Of a DNA stretch of 64,000 nt, positions 42,896-53,826 are shown piece by piece; the stretch's first letter is position 1; every line of letters begins with the position of its first letter. Origin of the DNA: Charina bottae (taxonomy: Eukaryota > Chordata > Lepidosauria > Squamata > Charinaidae). The notes beneath the pieces were generated by a model, which saw nothing but the letters and a program-made list of their open reading frames with translations, was not told where the DNA came from and did not search any database. The translations under genes and the position numbers were made by a program. The stretch lies in the NCBI GenBank assembly GCA_023362775.1, contig JALMGJ010000025.1, positions 8,781,501 to 8,845,500 on the forward strand. Reading direction: 5' to 3'.

Positions 42896-44393
42896 CATCA
42901 AAGATACCACTATGAATTAACCTCAGCCAGCCCCTATGCAACGCTGGCTTAATTTCAGTTGATTTTCCTGCTTTTCAAAATGTATTATTTCTTTGCTATA
43001 AAGAGTGAGCTTCCACCCATCTATGACTCTCCAAGATGGGTTCTAACATTATCAAGATACAATAAAGAAATGAACTAATCTCTTTGGGGGTGGAAAAGCC
43101 CAAACAAACAAACAAACAAACAACAAAACAGTAAAGCCTTCATCAGCTACCTGGTATTCCTGCCACTACTTACAACAGTCCACAGTGAGTATACAGGAAA
43201 CATATTTTCTTCAAAACTGGTGTTGCCAGCTGGCCCTAGATGCCACTGTCCATTGGATAGTTGGACTTTTGCAAAGAGGCTAATTGGAATAGGGCTTCTG
43301 TGAAACCTCTTGATACTTTCCTGATGCAGAACCAAAGCAGCATTTCAAGTCAGGGAACTGTTTCAAAAGAAACCATTTATAAGTCTAGGAATACTTTCCC
43401 TGTAAATTATGGTAATCCCATCATTTCTATATTTTACATTTTGTCTGTAAAGTGTGGGCCATCAGATCATGAGGTCTGGCCAAGTGATCATTGGTCTTAA
43501 AATGATAAACTCTACCTCTTGGTGGGATTTAGTTAGGACTGCAATGCTTAATGGGCTTCTTGAGTTTCCATGTATCAGTCATGCCATGGAGTTCACAGGA
43601 ATACAAACAATGAACCTTGAACCCCAAGGCTTTGATCTCAGCTGGTGTGATCCAGAAGAAAAACAAGCCAAGCCAAAAATGTGAGGCATCCTCAGTCTCA
43701 TTGGTTTATGGTCAGAAACTACTTCATCACAAATATTGAGATTCTGATATTTATGAGGCAGTAAGATTGTTTGAATTTTCCTTCAACAGCAGGAAATAAG
43801 CACACAGTAAGCATATTCATCAGTCAAATTCACAATGGGCTCGACATGAAGGGATTTGTCAACTTTGAATAATAATTGATGGTGATGCAATGTCTACAAC
43901 AAGCTTCCAATAGAAATAATAAATCCACAGGAGATGTGGTGGAAAACAAGCTCCTTCTGTAAAGATATTTCACACAGTCTGTCTCTTATATCATCTCTTG
44001 AACTGTTTACTGATATGGCTAGAAGAGAGGAATGAGAGATCAGGGACCTTGTGATCTTTCACTTTGGGGAATGGTTCCTTTCCTTAGGGACTGTGCAAGG
44101 AGACATTCTTCTTTCCTCTGGTTTAAGCAGCCACCCACCCCCTACTCAGACATGTTTACCTCACAAAACACCAAGGAAAGGGTCATAAATGATCATTTAT
44201 AATGGATCTGGGGGCAAAGGTTAGGGAACACTGAATAAATGATAAAATGATCAATTCATATGATCATTATTATATAGTGAACATATTATTCAATATATAT
44301 ACACCTAACCCTCTGTTGTCCATTTTATTAGCCCTTGTATAAATTTACGAATGCATGTTTGTGGTGGTGAAATATCTCAGGTTATGCTATCTT
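42896..44393. other. No recognisable gene; short AAAC microsatellite
   Basis: (ACAA/CAAA)n near 43103-43125. Open frames at 43261-43684 have no recognised motif. Confidence 0.35.
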
Positions 44394-44406
44394 TATATCA
44401 TGTTTA

Positions 44407-44741
44407 AAAAGGTAAAGGTTCCCACTGCACATTTGTGCAGTTGTGTCTGACTCTAGGGGCCGGTGCTCATTTCCGTTTGTTATCCCAAGAGCCAGCGTTG
44501 TCCGAAGACGCTTCCACAGTCATGTGACCACATGACGCACATGGAACGCTGTTACCTACCCACCAAAGTGGTACCTATTCATCTACTTGCATTTCCATGC
44601 TTTCGAATTGCTAGGTTGGCAAGAGCTGGAGCTAGTGCGGGAGCTCACTCTGTCACGTGGGGCTAGGGATTCGAACTTCCGAACTTGCGATCTTCCGATC
44701 GACAAGCCTGGTGTCTTACCCGCTGAGCCACCATGCCCCGA
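44407..44741 (-). mobile_element. tRNA-derived SINE (Sauria-like), full-length
   Basis: On the minus strand it begins 'ggggcatggtggctcagcgg' (A box tggctcagcgg), with 'gttcgaatccctag' as a B box. It continues through the conserved body to 'cctctagagtcagacacaac'-like tail sequence and '...cctttaccttt'. It is flanked by a 13-bp duplication TATATCATGTTTA (44394-44406 and 44742-44754). Confidence 0.9.
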
Positions 44742-44754
44742 TATATCATGTTTA

Positions 44755-45875
44755 TATATATCATGTTTATACTGGTGTAAACAGAGAGAGATACAAAGCT
44801 AGTCTCTGTTATTGGCATCTATCTGAGATGGAACAGTAGGAAATTACTATGGTATATATAGGGATGGAAATGCAACATTGAAGACATTGTGCCCAGTCTG
44901 TTAATAAGTTGATCAAACTAATACACTATGTAGCATGAGAGAGATTATGTAATAAGCCAGATTCTGCAACAAGCAATGTTATTGTATTCACATCATGATG
45001 GGGAGCAGCTTCACATTCAGAACCAGAAGTGTATATCATTTAAGTCAAAATCAAATGAATTACTGGAACATACCTGTAATCCACAATTTATTTTCAGGGT
45101 GGAATTATATGTAAAACAGGTATTAAAAATACAATCAAGATACGATATCAACGATGATTTAACTGGAGTGAGCTACTACCAATGAACCATTACTTGATCA
45201 CCATCTTTTCTTTAGCATTCTTCAATCATCACACAATTAGGTGGGGCCACACTCACTACCATATGCCTTGGTTGGTTTTCCATCACCAAAGTCCTGCATT
45301 GGAGAAGAAAGTCCAACACAGGAAATCTATGTATTGAAACCTGATTGTACATGGTTCTAAATCATACAGAGAGCTTTCACACAGAGAAGTAGACACTCTG
45401 CTTCAGAGTGTCTTCAGCTCATGAAGGAAACAGATCCTGATGGTTCAACAGGAGAAGTGGACCAACAAGTGCAGCTGCAGTCTACTGATTCACAGAATCA
45501 AACTCAAGGAACACTGCATGTCCATATAGGCCTGTCATACATATGGTTTTCCATCACTGAACAAAAGTTAACCTGGTTTATTATAATTTACCAATTCCCC
45601 CTTTTCCTATACCTTTCATTTCCACAGATGTAGCCTTTCATTATAAATCCATAAAATGAATGACCTATTTTTTATTTATTCTATACACCACTTAGCAAAC
45701 TGTTAAATTTAAACATAAATTTTGCAAAACAAGCCTTGATACCTTTTCTTTAGCTCATTAAATCAATAATCTAGGGATCGAATCTTCTCTCAGTCTCTTA
45801 CACATAATGCTCAGTTATGTTTGGTTGACTTATATGCATTTGATACAATTCAGGAAGCAACTGCATGGGCTGCCA
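44755..45875. other. No recognisable gene
   Basis: Just after the SINE the 'tatatcatgttta' target is repeated once more (about 44757-44769). Otherwise nothing supported. Confidence 0.35.
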
Positions 45876-45879
45876 CAAT

Positions 45880-46110
45880 TTGTGGAGTCCTTGGTGCTCT
45901 CTGAGCCTTGTTGTTTTCTTGCAGACGTTTCATTGCCAGACTAGGCAACAACTTCAGTGCGAAAAGGGAGTGGGATTTGCTCTGTTTATATACCATGGCT
46001 TGTCCTGCCTGTGTTGGTGGAGGTGTTTTTCTCCCCTTAGGAGTTCCCTGAGCTACAAATTGTACCCTGAGCTACAAATATTCTCTTCTATTGGTGCCAC
46101 AATTTGGCCC
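45880..46110 (-). mobile_element. Penelope-like terminal repeat, third copy, with inverted tail pieces
   Basis: 45880-46040 is the reverse complement of the 1-285 repeat, with TATA box and hammerhead-like core. After a shortened upstream part, plus-strand pieces 'ccctgagctacaaat' occur twice (about 46048 and 46066), the second running into 'attctcttctattggtgcc'. These are the same tail that follows the plus-strand copy at 250-275, so opposite orientations are joined here. Confidence 0.55.
45924..45957 (-). other. Hammerhead-like motif, third copy
   Basis: On the minus strand: CTGAAGT (core A9 changed to T), stem TTGCC/GGCAA, then GAAACGTC and TGC, with a 3-bp GCA/TGC stem I. The lost A9 argues against activity of this copy. 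Confidence 0.35.
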
Positions 46111-46955
46111 TTAAATTACAAAATTATCCTATGAACCCATAAATGTGGTAGGTTTAGTTATCTGATGCAAGATAAAATACACCAGTTTGTATGGATAAAG
46201 CCTCTGCAGAGTGTAGAAATTTCTCCCCAATTGTATTTTGATTTTGCATGCAGCTCTTGGTGGTCAATGATAAATGTCTTGGGCTCCTAAAATCAATATG
46301 AAGATTCTGTTTTGCATAACTTCTTAATGAACACTAAAATCTGAAAGGGAATTGGAACAAGCCACCAAACTAATAGTTACTTAGTACTTTTCCAGGAGTA
46401 GTTAATCATTTTTTCCCCATGGAGAAGTTCCAAAAGATTTCAGGAATCTGGCAATAAGTTCTTCTCATTTACATTAATTATAAAATACATCTTATCAATG
46501 ATTATGTAAATAAGCATTTATTTTCTTCTCCCTTTTTCTCTTTTTGCCTCTTTGCATGGTGCAGAAAGATGTGTGTTAAATATCAATGGTACACCAGTAC
46601 CTTCACTTAATTATTGTAGTTATTTCATCATTGCTCCAGCAGAATCTCAGGATCTCTCTGTACTTCTGTGCTCTGTTTTATGCTCTGTGGAGCCAAAATA
46701 GCATGTCTCCTAGAGACTGGCAGAGACCTTCCCTTTCTGAGACATCTCTCTGCTTTTTGTAGAAAATGACTATTTCCTGATTCTGGCTGCCATTGGTCTT
46801 GGCCACAAGTAAAGTGATGCTTATAGTTCCTTGCTACTGGCCTTAAAATTGCTTAAGTTGGATCAAAAACAGTCTCTCTCCATCCACACAAAGTTTTTGA
46901 TTCACCATGAATTTCTACCCATGGAAAAGAGGAGGACAAAAATATTCATGGATTC
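46111..46955. other. No recognisable gene
   Basis: Nothing supported. Confidence 0.35.
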
Positions 46956-46959
46956 TCCT

Positions 46960-47162
46960 CCCCTGCCCTTAGAACGTGCTGTACCACTAGAAAAATCCCC
47001 TTTAGTATCTCTGAAGCAGTGAGGACAGAGGAAATTGGTATTTTCTATTTTTTGTACTTTTTCTATTTTTATAATGGTTTATAGCTTTTGTTTGTAAGCC
47101 TCCCAGAGTCACTTTTATTGTGAGATGGGCGGTGTATAAATTTAATAATAAAATTAAAAAAT
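46960..47162 (+). mobile_element. CR1/L2-group LINE, 3' terminal fragment
   Basis: 'gtaagcctcccagagtcac...gtgagatgggcggtgtataaa' and an (AAT/AAAT) tail match the 3' end of the 27926 element family. The 5' limit is uncertain. Confidence 0.6.
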
Positions 47163-47609
47163 GAGAATTTATCTAGTGCAATGCTATATTTGACTTCTGT
47201 TCAGTGAGATATATCCTAGTCCTGTTGCCTTACTTTCATTTCTTTGAAGGTGCTAAGATTATATTTGGGACCAACGGCATGCATAACATATGTATTTCAG
47301 TTCCTAAGATTGTTTTAGCAATAAAAAGTGGGTATACTTTCTTATAAGCAAGTAAACAATATGCTTTTTCCTATACAGTAGCAACTTCTTAACACAGAAT
47401 TGAATGTGTTTTAACATTCCATAAGACGCATTTATACTTACTGTGCATTTGTGGGGGTTTTTTTTTTTTTTTGCCTCTCACAGAGAAAGAAATGGAATGA
47501 CTTCTTTTTAAAAATATTCCACAGGATGATACCACTTTTTCACACTTTCCTGTATACAGTGTTGAAAAGATATCTTGCAAGAAGAGTAACACAGTGTTAA
47601 ATTATATGT
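47163..47609. other. No recognisable gene
   Basis: T-run at 47458-47472. Nothing else. Confidence 0.35.
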
Positions 47610-47621
47610 ATGCTAGACTAT

Positions 47622-50600
47622 TTTTGTTGTTTATTCGTTCAGTCACTTCCGACTCTTCGTGACTTCCTGGACTAGCCCACGCCAGAGCTTCCTGTCAGCC
47701 GTCACCATCCCCAGCTACCCCACGGTCGAGTCCGTCACCTCCAGAATATCATCCATCCATCTTGCCCTTGGTTGGCCCCTCTTCCTTTTGCCTTCCACTT
47801 TCCCTAGCATCAGCATCTTCTCCAGGGTATCCTGTCTTCTCATTATGTGGCCAAAGTACTTCAGTTTTGCCTTTAATATCATTCCATCAGGTGAGCAGTC
47901 TGGCTTTATTTCCTGGAGTATGGACTGGTTTGATCTTCTTGCAGTCCAAGGCACTGTCAGAATTCTCCTCCAACACCACAGTTCAAAAGCATCTATCTTC
48001 CTTCGCTCAGCCTTTCTTATGGTCCAGCTCTCGCAGCCATAGGTTATTACAGGGAATACCATTGCTTTGACTATGCGGAAATTTGTTGTCAGTGTGATGT
48101 CTCTGCTCTTAACTATTTTATCAAGATTTGTCATTGCTCTCCTCCCAAGAAGTAGACGTCTTCTGATTTCCTGGCTGCAGTCAGCGTCTGCAGTAATCTT
48201 TGCGCCTAGAAATACAAAGTCTGTCACTGCCTCCACTTTTTCTCCCTCTATTTGCCAGTTATCAATCAAGCTGGTTGCCATAATCTTGTTTTTTTTGAGG
48301 TTTAACTGCAACCCAGCTTTTGCACTTTCTTCTTTCACCTTCGTCATAAGGCTCCTCAACTCCTCCTCGCTTTCAGCCATCAAAGTGGTATCATCTGCAT
48401 ATCTAAGATTGTTAATGTTTCTTCCAGTGATTTTAACTCCAGCCTTGGATTCCTCAACCCCAGCATGTCGCATGATGTGTTCTGCGTACAGGTTGAATAG
48501 GTAGGGTGAGAGTATACAGCCCTGCCGTACTCCTTTCCCAATCTTAAACCAGTCCGTTGTTCCGTGCTCTGTTCTTACCATTGCTACTTGGTCGTTATAC
48601 AGATTCCTCAGGAGGCAGACAAGATGACTTGGTATCCCCATACCACCAAGAACTTGCCACAATTTGTTATGATCCACACAGTCAAAGGCTTTAGAATAGT
48701 CAATAAAACAAAAATAGATGTTTTTCTGAAACTCCCTGGCTTTCTCCATTATCCAGCGGATATTGGCAATTTGGTCTCTAGTTCCTCTGCCTTTTCTAAA
48801 CCCAGCTTGTACATCTGGCAATTCTCGCTCCATGAATTGCTGGAGTCTACCCTGCAAGATCTTGAGCATTACCTTTCTGGCATGTGAAATAAGTGCCACT
48901 GTTCGATAGTTTGAACATTCTTTAGTGCTTCCCTTTTTTGGTATGGGGATATAAGTTGATTTTTTCCAATCTGATGGCCATTCTTGTGTTTTCCAAATTT
49001 GCTGGCATATGGCATGCATCACCTTGACAGCATCATCCTGCAAGATTTTAAACAGTTCAGCTGGGATACCATCGTCTCCTGCTGCCTTGTTATTAGCAAT
49101 GCTTCTTAAGGCCTATTCAACCTCACTCTTCAGGATGTCTGGCTCTAACTCACTGACCACACCGTCAAAGCTATCCCTGATATTATTATCCTTCCTGTAC
49201 AGATCTTCTGTATATTCTTGTCACCTTTTCTTGATCTCTTCTGTTTCTGTTAGGACCTTGCCATCTTTGTTTTTGATCATACCCATTTTTGCCCGGAATT
49301 TACCTCCGATGTTTCTAATTTTCTGGAAGAGGTCTCTTGTCCTTCCTATTCTATTGTCTTCTTCCACTTCCGCACATTGCTTGTTTAAAAATAATTTCTT
49401 ATCTCTTCTGGCTAACCTCTGGAATTTTGCATTTAATTGGGCATATCTCCCCCTATCACTGTTGCCTTTTGCTTTCCTTCTTTCTTGGGCTACTTCCAGT
49501 GTCTCAGCAGACAGCCATCTTGCCTTCTTGGTTTTCTATTTCTCTGGGACGTTTTTTGTTGTCGCCTCCTGAGCAATGTTGCAAACTTCTGTCCATAGTT
49601 CTTCCCGTACCCTATCTACTCAATCTAGTCCCTTAAATCTATTCTTCACTTCCACTGCATATTGATTAGGAATGTTAGTGAGATCATATCTAACTGATCT
49701 GTGGGTCTTCCCTATTCTCTTTAGTCTAATTCTAAATTGTGCAATAAGAAGTTCATGATCTGAACTACAGTCAGCTCCAGGTCTTGTTTTTACTGACTGT
49801 ATAGATGTCCACCATCTTTGGCTACAAAGGATGTAGTCAATCTGATTTCGGTGTCGACCATCTGGTGAAGTCCATGTATAAAGTCGTCTTTTAGGTTGCT
49901 GGAAGAGAGTGTTTGTTATGCACAGTGAATTGTCTTGGCAAAATTCTATCAGCCTATGTCCTGCTTCATTTTGTTCTCCCAGACCATGCTTGCCTGTAAT
50001 TCCAGGTGTCATTTGACTACCCACCTTAGCATTCCAGTCTCCTGTAATGAAAATAACATCTCTTTTTGGCGTATTATCCAGTAGGTGCTGCAGATCCTCA
50101 TAGAACTGATCTACTTCTGCTTCTTCAGCATCTGTGGTTGGGGCGTATATTTGGATCTCTGTGATGTTAAATGGCTTACCCTGAACTCGAATTGTGATAA
50201 TTCTATCATTTTTTGGATTGTATCCAAGCACTGCTTTAGCCAGTTTATTATTAATTATGAAGGCTACTCCATTTCTTCTGTGGTCCTCTTGTCCACAGTA
50301 GTAGATCTGGTGGTCATCTGATGTGAAGTGGCCCATTCCAATCAATTTCAGTTCACTGACACCCAAAATGTCTATATTTAATCTTGATATCTCACCCATA
50401 ACCACACCCAATTTGTCCTGGCTCATAGATCTTACATTCCAGGTTCCTATGGTGTGTTGATCTTTAGAACATCGGATTCTTCGTTCACCGCCAGCACCGT
50501 CAGCCGCTAGCCGTCCTTTCGGCTTTGAGCTAGCTGTGTCATCACATCTGGGGCTAGTTGAAATCCTTTGTTCCTCCCCAGTAGCATTTTGACCATATTC

Positions 50601-50842
50601 TGACCTGGGAGTCCCATCATCCGATGGTATACCGACATATCTCTGGTTGTACTGATCCATTTAGTTTTCATAGCAAGAATACTGGGGTGGGTTCCCGTTA
50701 CCTTCCCCAGGGATCATATTTAGTCTGACCTCTCTTCCATGACCTTCCCGTCTTGGGTGTCCCTTCACGGTTTAGCTCATGGTGCTCATTGAGGTGCTCA
50801 AGCTCCAGCACCACGACAAGGTAACGGTCTCCTTTGCCAGAG
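47622..50842 (-). mobile_element. RTE-BovB LINE, full-length, minus strand
   Basis: 3221 bp from the 3' tail ('ttgttgtttattcgttcagtc' on plus) to the 5' end ('aacggtctcctttgcc' on plus). It is flanked by a perfect 12-bp duplication ATGCTAGACTAT (47610-47621 and 50843-50854). The 5' UTR is complete and shows what the other BovB looked like before the CR1/L2 insertion. Confidence 0.95.
47643..50660 (-). pseudogene. BovB ORF: endonuclease and reverse transcriptase, broken by stops
   Basis: The N-terminal part (49620-50660, 346 codons) holds the whole endonuclease: WNVRSMSQDKLG, SELKLIGMG, GDWNAKVG, HRNQIDYILC and SDHELL. The reverse transcriptase part (47715-49043, 442 codons) holds FIDYSKAFDCVDHNKLW, GVRQGCILSPYLFN and YADDTTLM, then KRGQPRARWMDD. 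Between them four codons have become stops (near 49618, 49540, 49228 and 49114; two were TGG Trp), and another stop lies near 47712, before the natural end. I saw no frameshift in the parts compared, so damage is mainly point mutation. Confidence 0.9.
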
Positions 50843-50854
50843 ATGCTAGACTAT

Positions 50855-51725
50855 ATTCATATATATTTACACACTGATATTTTAAATATCAGATGGTTGC
50901 AAAATAATTTAGTTACAAGATGTTGAGAGTCAATCTGGCCCCAATTTAGCAATAAATGGTGTCTTTTTTAATGTGCAAACAAAAACTGATTAGCACATGG
51001 AAAAAAAACATATCCTAAAATAGTGATCTGCAACCTGTGGCCTTGATAGAAGCCTTGGATATATTCCTCAGAGATCTTCAAATGCTGTCACTAAATTGTC
51101 ATTTGTAAAATATGACAGAAGATAAAACAATACCTGGCTGGATTTTTGCAGCCCAGATCTAGTACCCTAATTTAATGAAATTAAATTGGAAAAGGAATTA
51201 AATTAAATGAATCAGTTTTTCCCCTGGTTCCATACAATACTTTTTGGAATGAGAACTCTGTTGCATTATTCAAAGGCTAAGTCCAATATTCAGTCCAGGG
51301 AAGGTTGCATACCCCTGCCCTTAAAACTTGCAATGTACCAATTACTAGAAGTATGTGCTCAATGTGGATCAATTTCACCACTGCAGATTAAATCCAAGAT
51401 TAACTATAGGAGCCTCTGAAATTCCTACATTGTTATTTGGAAACATGCTGCCTTTCTACCTTTATATTTTAGCGGCTGTTAAGATTTCATTATTTGTGAC
51501 TTGCTTAGAAGCATGCTGTCTTCACAGTGGAATTGTAGTAGCTTGTTATAGGAATAACACAAATGTGTGAATATTAAAAGTATGTATTGTGTAGAAATGT
51601 GCTGCCTTGTGAAAGGATTTTTACATATAATATGACATGTTTATTTGCATTCAGTCACTGGCTCCCTTTCCAAAACAGTGCTTCAGCAAGTTTATGGTTT
51701 TGCTCCTGGTGTGGGCTGGTTGATG
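50855..51725. other. No recognisable gene
   Basis: Open frames at 51207-51419 and 51355-51570 have no known motif. A 'gatctgcaacctgtggcc' piece at 51026 hints at an old MITE but is too short. Confidence 0.3.
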
Positions 51726-51727
51726 AC

Positions 51728-51806
51728 ATTTATTTATTTATTTATTTTATTTATTATTCAAATTTATATTTAAATTTAGCTTTCCACTCAAGAGTCTCTT
51801 GTAGAA
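51728..51806 (-). mobile_element. CR1/L2-group LINE, extreme 3' tail
   Basis: (ATTT)n followed by 'attattcaaatttatattt' on plus resembles the antisense tail seen at 14040 and 53170. It is cut or eroded before the adjoining LTR. Confidence 0.4.
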
Positions 51807-52100
51807 CACTTTGTCCTGTTCCGACTTAAGATTGACACACAGGTTAGATTTAACGGCTTTATTTGGTTACAAATCTATGATCAGGGTTTTTGATGGCAAG
51901 CCCCAAGTATGTATCTTCTGATTATATTGCAGTACGCAATCTGGTGCAGTTAGTTCCTGGCAGCAATGACCACTGACTCCGGGTTCAGACAAGACAAGGG
52001 TGGAGACAGAAACAAGGCTTAGAACATAGACTCGATGACCACTCAAGGACAAAACTGACAAGGCTTCAGTTAAACAAGGTACGTGGGTCAGTTCATACAA

Positions 52101-52826
52101 TTAGGTAGGGGGCATGGCAGGAGCTGTGACAGGGTAGCTGTCAAAGGTTGGCAAGCTGGGGTTGGGCGACAGACTGAAGGGGCGGGGCTGACTTGGAGGC
52201 TGGCAAGATTGTAGCTGGCCCTGGGAGATAGGAGGTAACGACCTCCGAAGGTTTAGGGCTATTTCTGGTCCGAAAACGGGCAGAATGAGGCTCGGAGGAA
52301 GGACATCAGCAGTGGTGGAAGTGATCCAGGTGAATTCGGGTGCGCTGGCAGTCGGTGCTGGAGGAGGGAGGTAACAAGCTCTGGTTGCAGCAGCAGGTGG
52401 TGGCATGGAGAGATGGATGAGTTCGGTGACGGTCAGCGTGGGGGAAAGAAGGAGGCGGGCCAGTTTTGCAGCGGTGGGTGGAGGCGTGGAAAGGTGAGGA
52501 AGCTTGGGCAAGATGGCGTTCGGCATTGGAGAAGGAAGAAGGCAGACCGTGTTGGCAGCAGCGGGCGGAGGCGTGGAATGGCGGTGGAACTTGGGTGCGA
52601 TGGCAGTTGGTGCTGGAGAAGGAAGGTAGCAGGCCAGGTTGGCAGCGGCAGGGTCAGCGGTGGCAGGAGGCAGGAATGGAGGTCCAGTTTGGTCGGTTCC
52701 TGGGTGGGTCCGGTCGTGCAGGGCTGAGGAGGTCTTTCGAGAGCTAAGGGTGATTCCTGAAGAACGGTTGTCCCCAACAATCCATTCCTCTTTTCTCCTT
52801 CCTTTTATTCTTTTTCTTCGCGCCAT
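52101..52826 (-). CDS. LTR-contained ORF, 241 aa, Pro/Ala-rich repeats, function unknown
   Basis: The frame opens MARRKRIKGRRKEEW just downstream of the TATA-like box and continues GDNRSSGITLSSRKT, a block similar to that in the ORF of the related LTR. It then has about four in-frame repeats of 27-29 residues with the pattern ACYLPSPAPTA...STPPPAA. The repeat lengths (81-88 bp as spaced by eye, 27-29 aa in frame) keep the reading frame. No signal peptide, membrane segment or known domain is evident. It may be a chance frame through GC-rich repeats or a genuine LTR-encoded product. Confidence 0.3.
   Translation of the reverse strand: MARRKRIKGRRKEEWIVGDNRSSGITLSSRKTSSALHDRTHPGTDQTGPPFLPPATADPAAANLACYLPSPAPTAIAPKFHRHSTPPPAAANTVCLLPSPMPNAILPKLPHLSTPPPTAAKLARLLLSPTLTVTELIHLSMPPPAAATRACYLPPPAPTASAPEFTWITSTTADVLPPSLILPVFGPEIALNLRRSLPPISQGQLQSCQPPSQPRPFSLSPNPSLPTFDSYPVTAPAMPPT
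52350..52700 (-). repeat. ~81-88-bp tandem repeats inside the LTR
   Basis: Units marked by 'tggagaaggaaggtagcagg'-like sequence start near 52358, 52439, 52527 and 52614 on the plus strand. They are diverged, and indels appear to preserve the frame. Confidence 0.7.
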
Positions 52827-53044
52827 TTGGAGATAGCAGCCAATGGGCTTGCTTTCTTTTTGGTGCTTCTTCCAACCGTCAAGCTGAGCTCTGTTGCAAC
52901 TTTTCTGCCATTGCTGCAGAGCTCCGCACTTTTCCCACTTTTTCTACAAGGCTTGAGCTGCATTCTAACACACTTTAATTAACTTTAAGATAGAGGAAGT
53001 TAGCTGATAAATTATGTACTATAACAATTGTCCTTGTTATATGT

Positions 53045-53535
53045 ACTTGGGGCGGGAAGAGGAGTAGTCATTCTTGGGGATGGCTGGTGCCTTAAAGTGG
53101 TCCTCATATACACATGAACTGAATTAGAACTTTTTACTGCCATCTGGATTCTATCCTATACTTATATTTTGTATTTATTTATTTATTTATTTTATTTATT
53201 TAATTAAATTTATATAACCGCCCATCTCCCCCAACGGGGAACTCTGGGCAGTTTACAATAAAATAGATTAAAACAGGATAAAACATCAATGTACAATATA
53301 TAAAATTAATAAATAATTATAAACCCAGATGGAGATGGAATTAAACGAAGGACAATAAATTAAGGAATTAACCACCCCCATGAGGAATATTATATTTATA
53401 TTTTATTTATTAATTGTGGTTTTATTGTATTTTAATTTTTTAGCTCTGTTGTAAACCACCCAGAGTCCCTCTTTTGGGGGGAGATGGGTGGTGGCGAAAT
53501 TTGATTAATTAATTAATTAATTAATTAAGAGTAAT
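53045..53535 (+). mobile_element. CR1/L2-group LINE 3' end, containing a nested copy
   Basis: 'gcgggaagaggagtagtcat...cttggggatggc' matches the last codons of the intact ORF. The 3' UTR is interrupted at about 53168-53391 and resumes to 'aaaccacccagagtccc...gatgggtggtgg' and an (AATT)n tail. Confidence 0.75.
53168..53391 (-). mobile_element. CR1/L2-group LINE 3' fragment nested in a like element
   Basis: On plus it runs (ATTT)n, 'aaccgcccatctcccccaac', then 'accacccccatgaggaatatt'. This is the antisense of the same family from its tail to about the last codons. Orientation is opposite to its host. Confidence 0.7.
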
Positions 53536-53826
53536 ATATACTCTCTTTACTACTGACCTATCTGAAAGAAAGCATATAGGCTCTTTTCTTTCTATGCAGA
53601 CATAAAAAACCAGAGAGATTCATATAGTGGGGTTAAGAAGAGAAAACTGAATGTCCCTACCCCACACTAATATGCATCCTTCTCCATTGACATAATTTTC
53701 ATATAGTTTCATTCCTGATTATCCAATAGTAGTATTTTGTAAAGTGTAGACTGTGGCCTATACTTAAGCATTCAGTTATGTGAAAGCAATAAAATAAAAT
53801 TTTAAGAAGACTATAATAGACTCTAA

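Larger units (their letters stand above)
51812..52970 (-). mobile_element. Solo LTR, 1.16 kb, with sense-strand ORF and tandem repeats
   Basis: On the minus strand it starts TGTTAGAATGC and ends AACAGGACA, with a perfect 5-bp duplication CACTT at 51807-51811 and 52971-52975. It has a CCAAT-type box (plus 52840), a TATA-like AATAAAAGG (plus 52801-52809) and AATAAA (plus TTTATT at 51858-51863) in the expected LTR order. It is related to the 24147-25503 LTR around the TATA-like box. There is no internal sequence or partner LTR. Confidence 0.85.

Noticed and set aside
44690..44741. tRNA-like gene
   Set aside because: The A and B boxes belong to the SINE head. It lacks a full cloverleaf and sits within the duplicated-target insertion.
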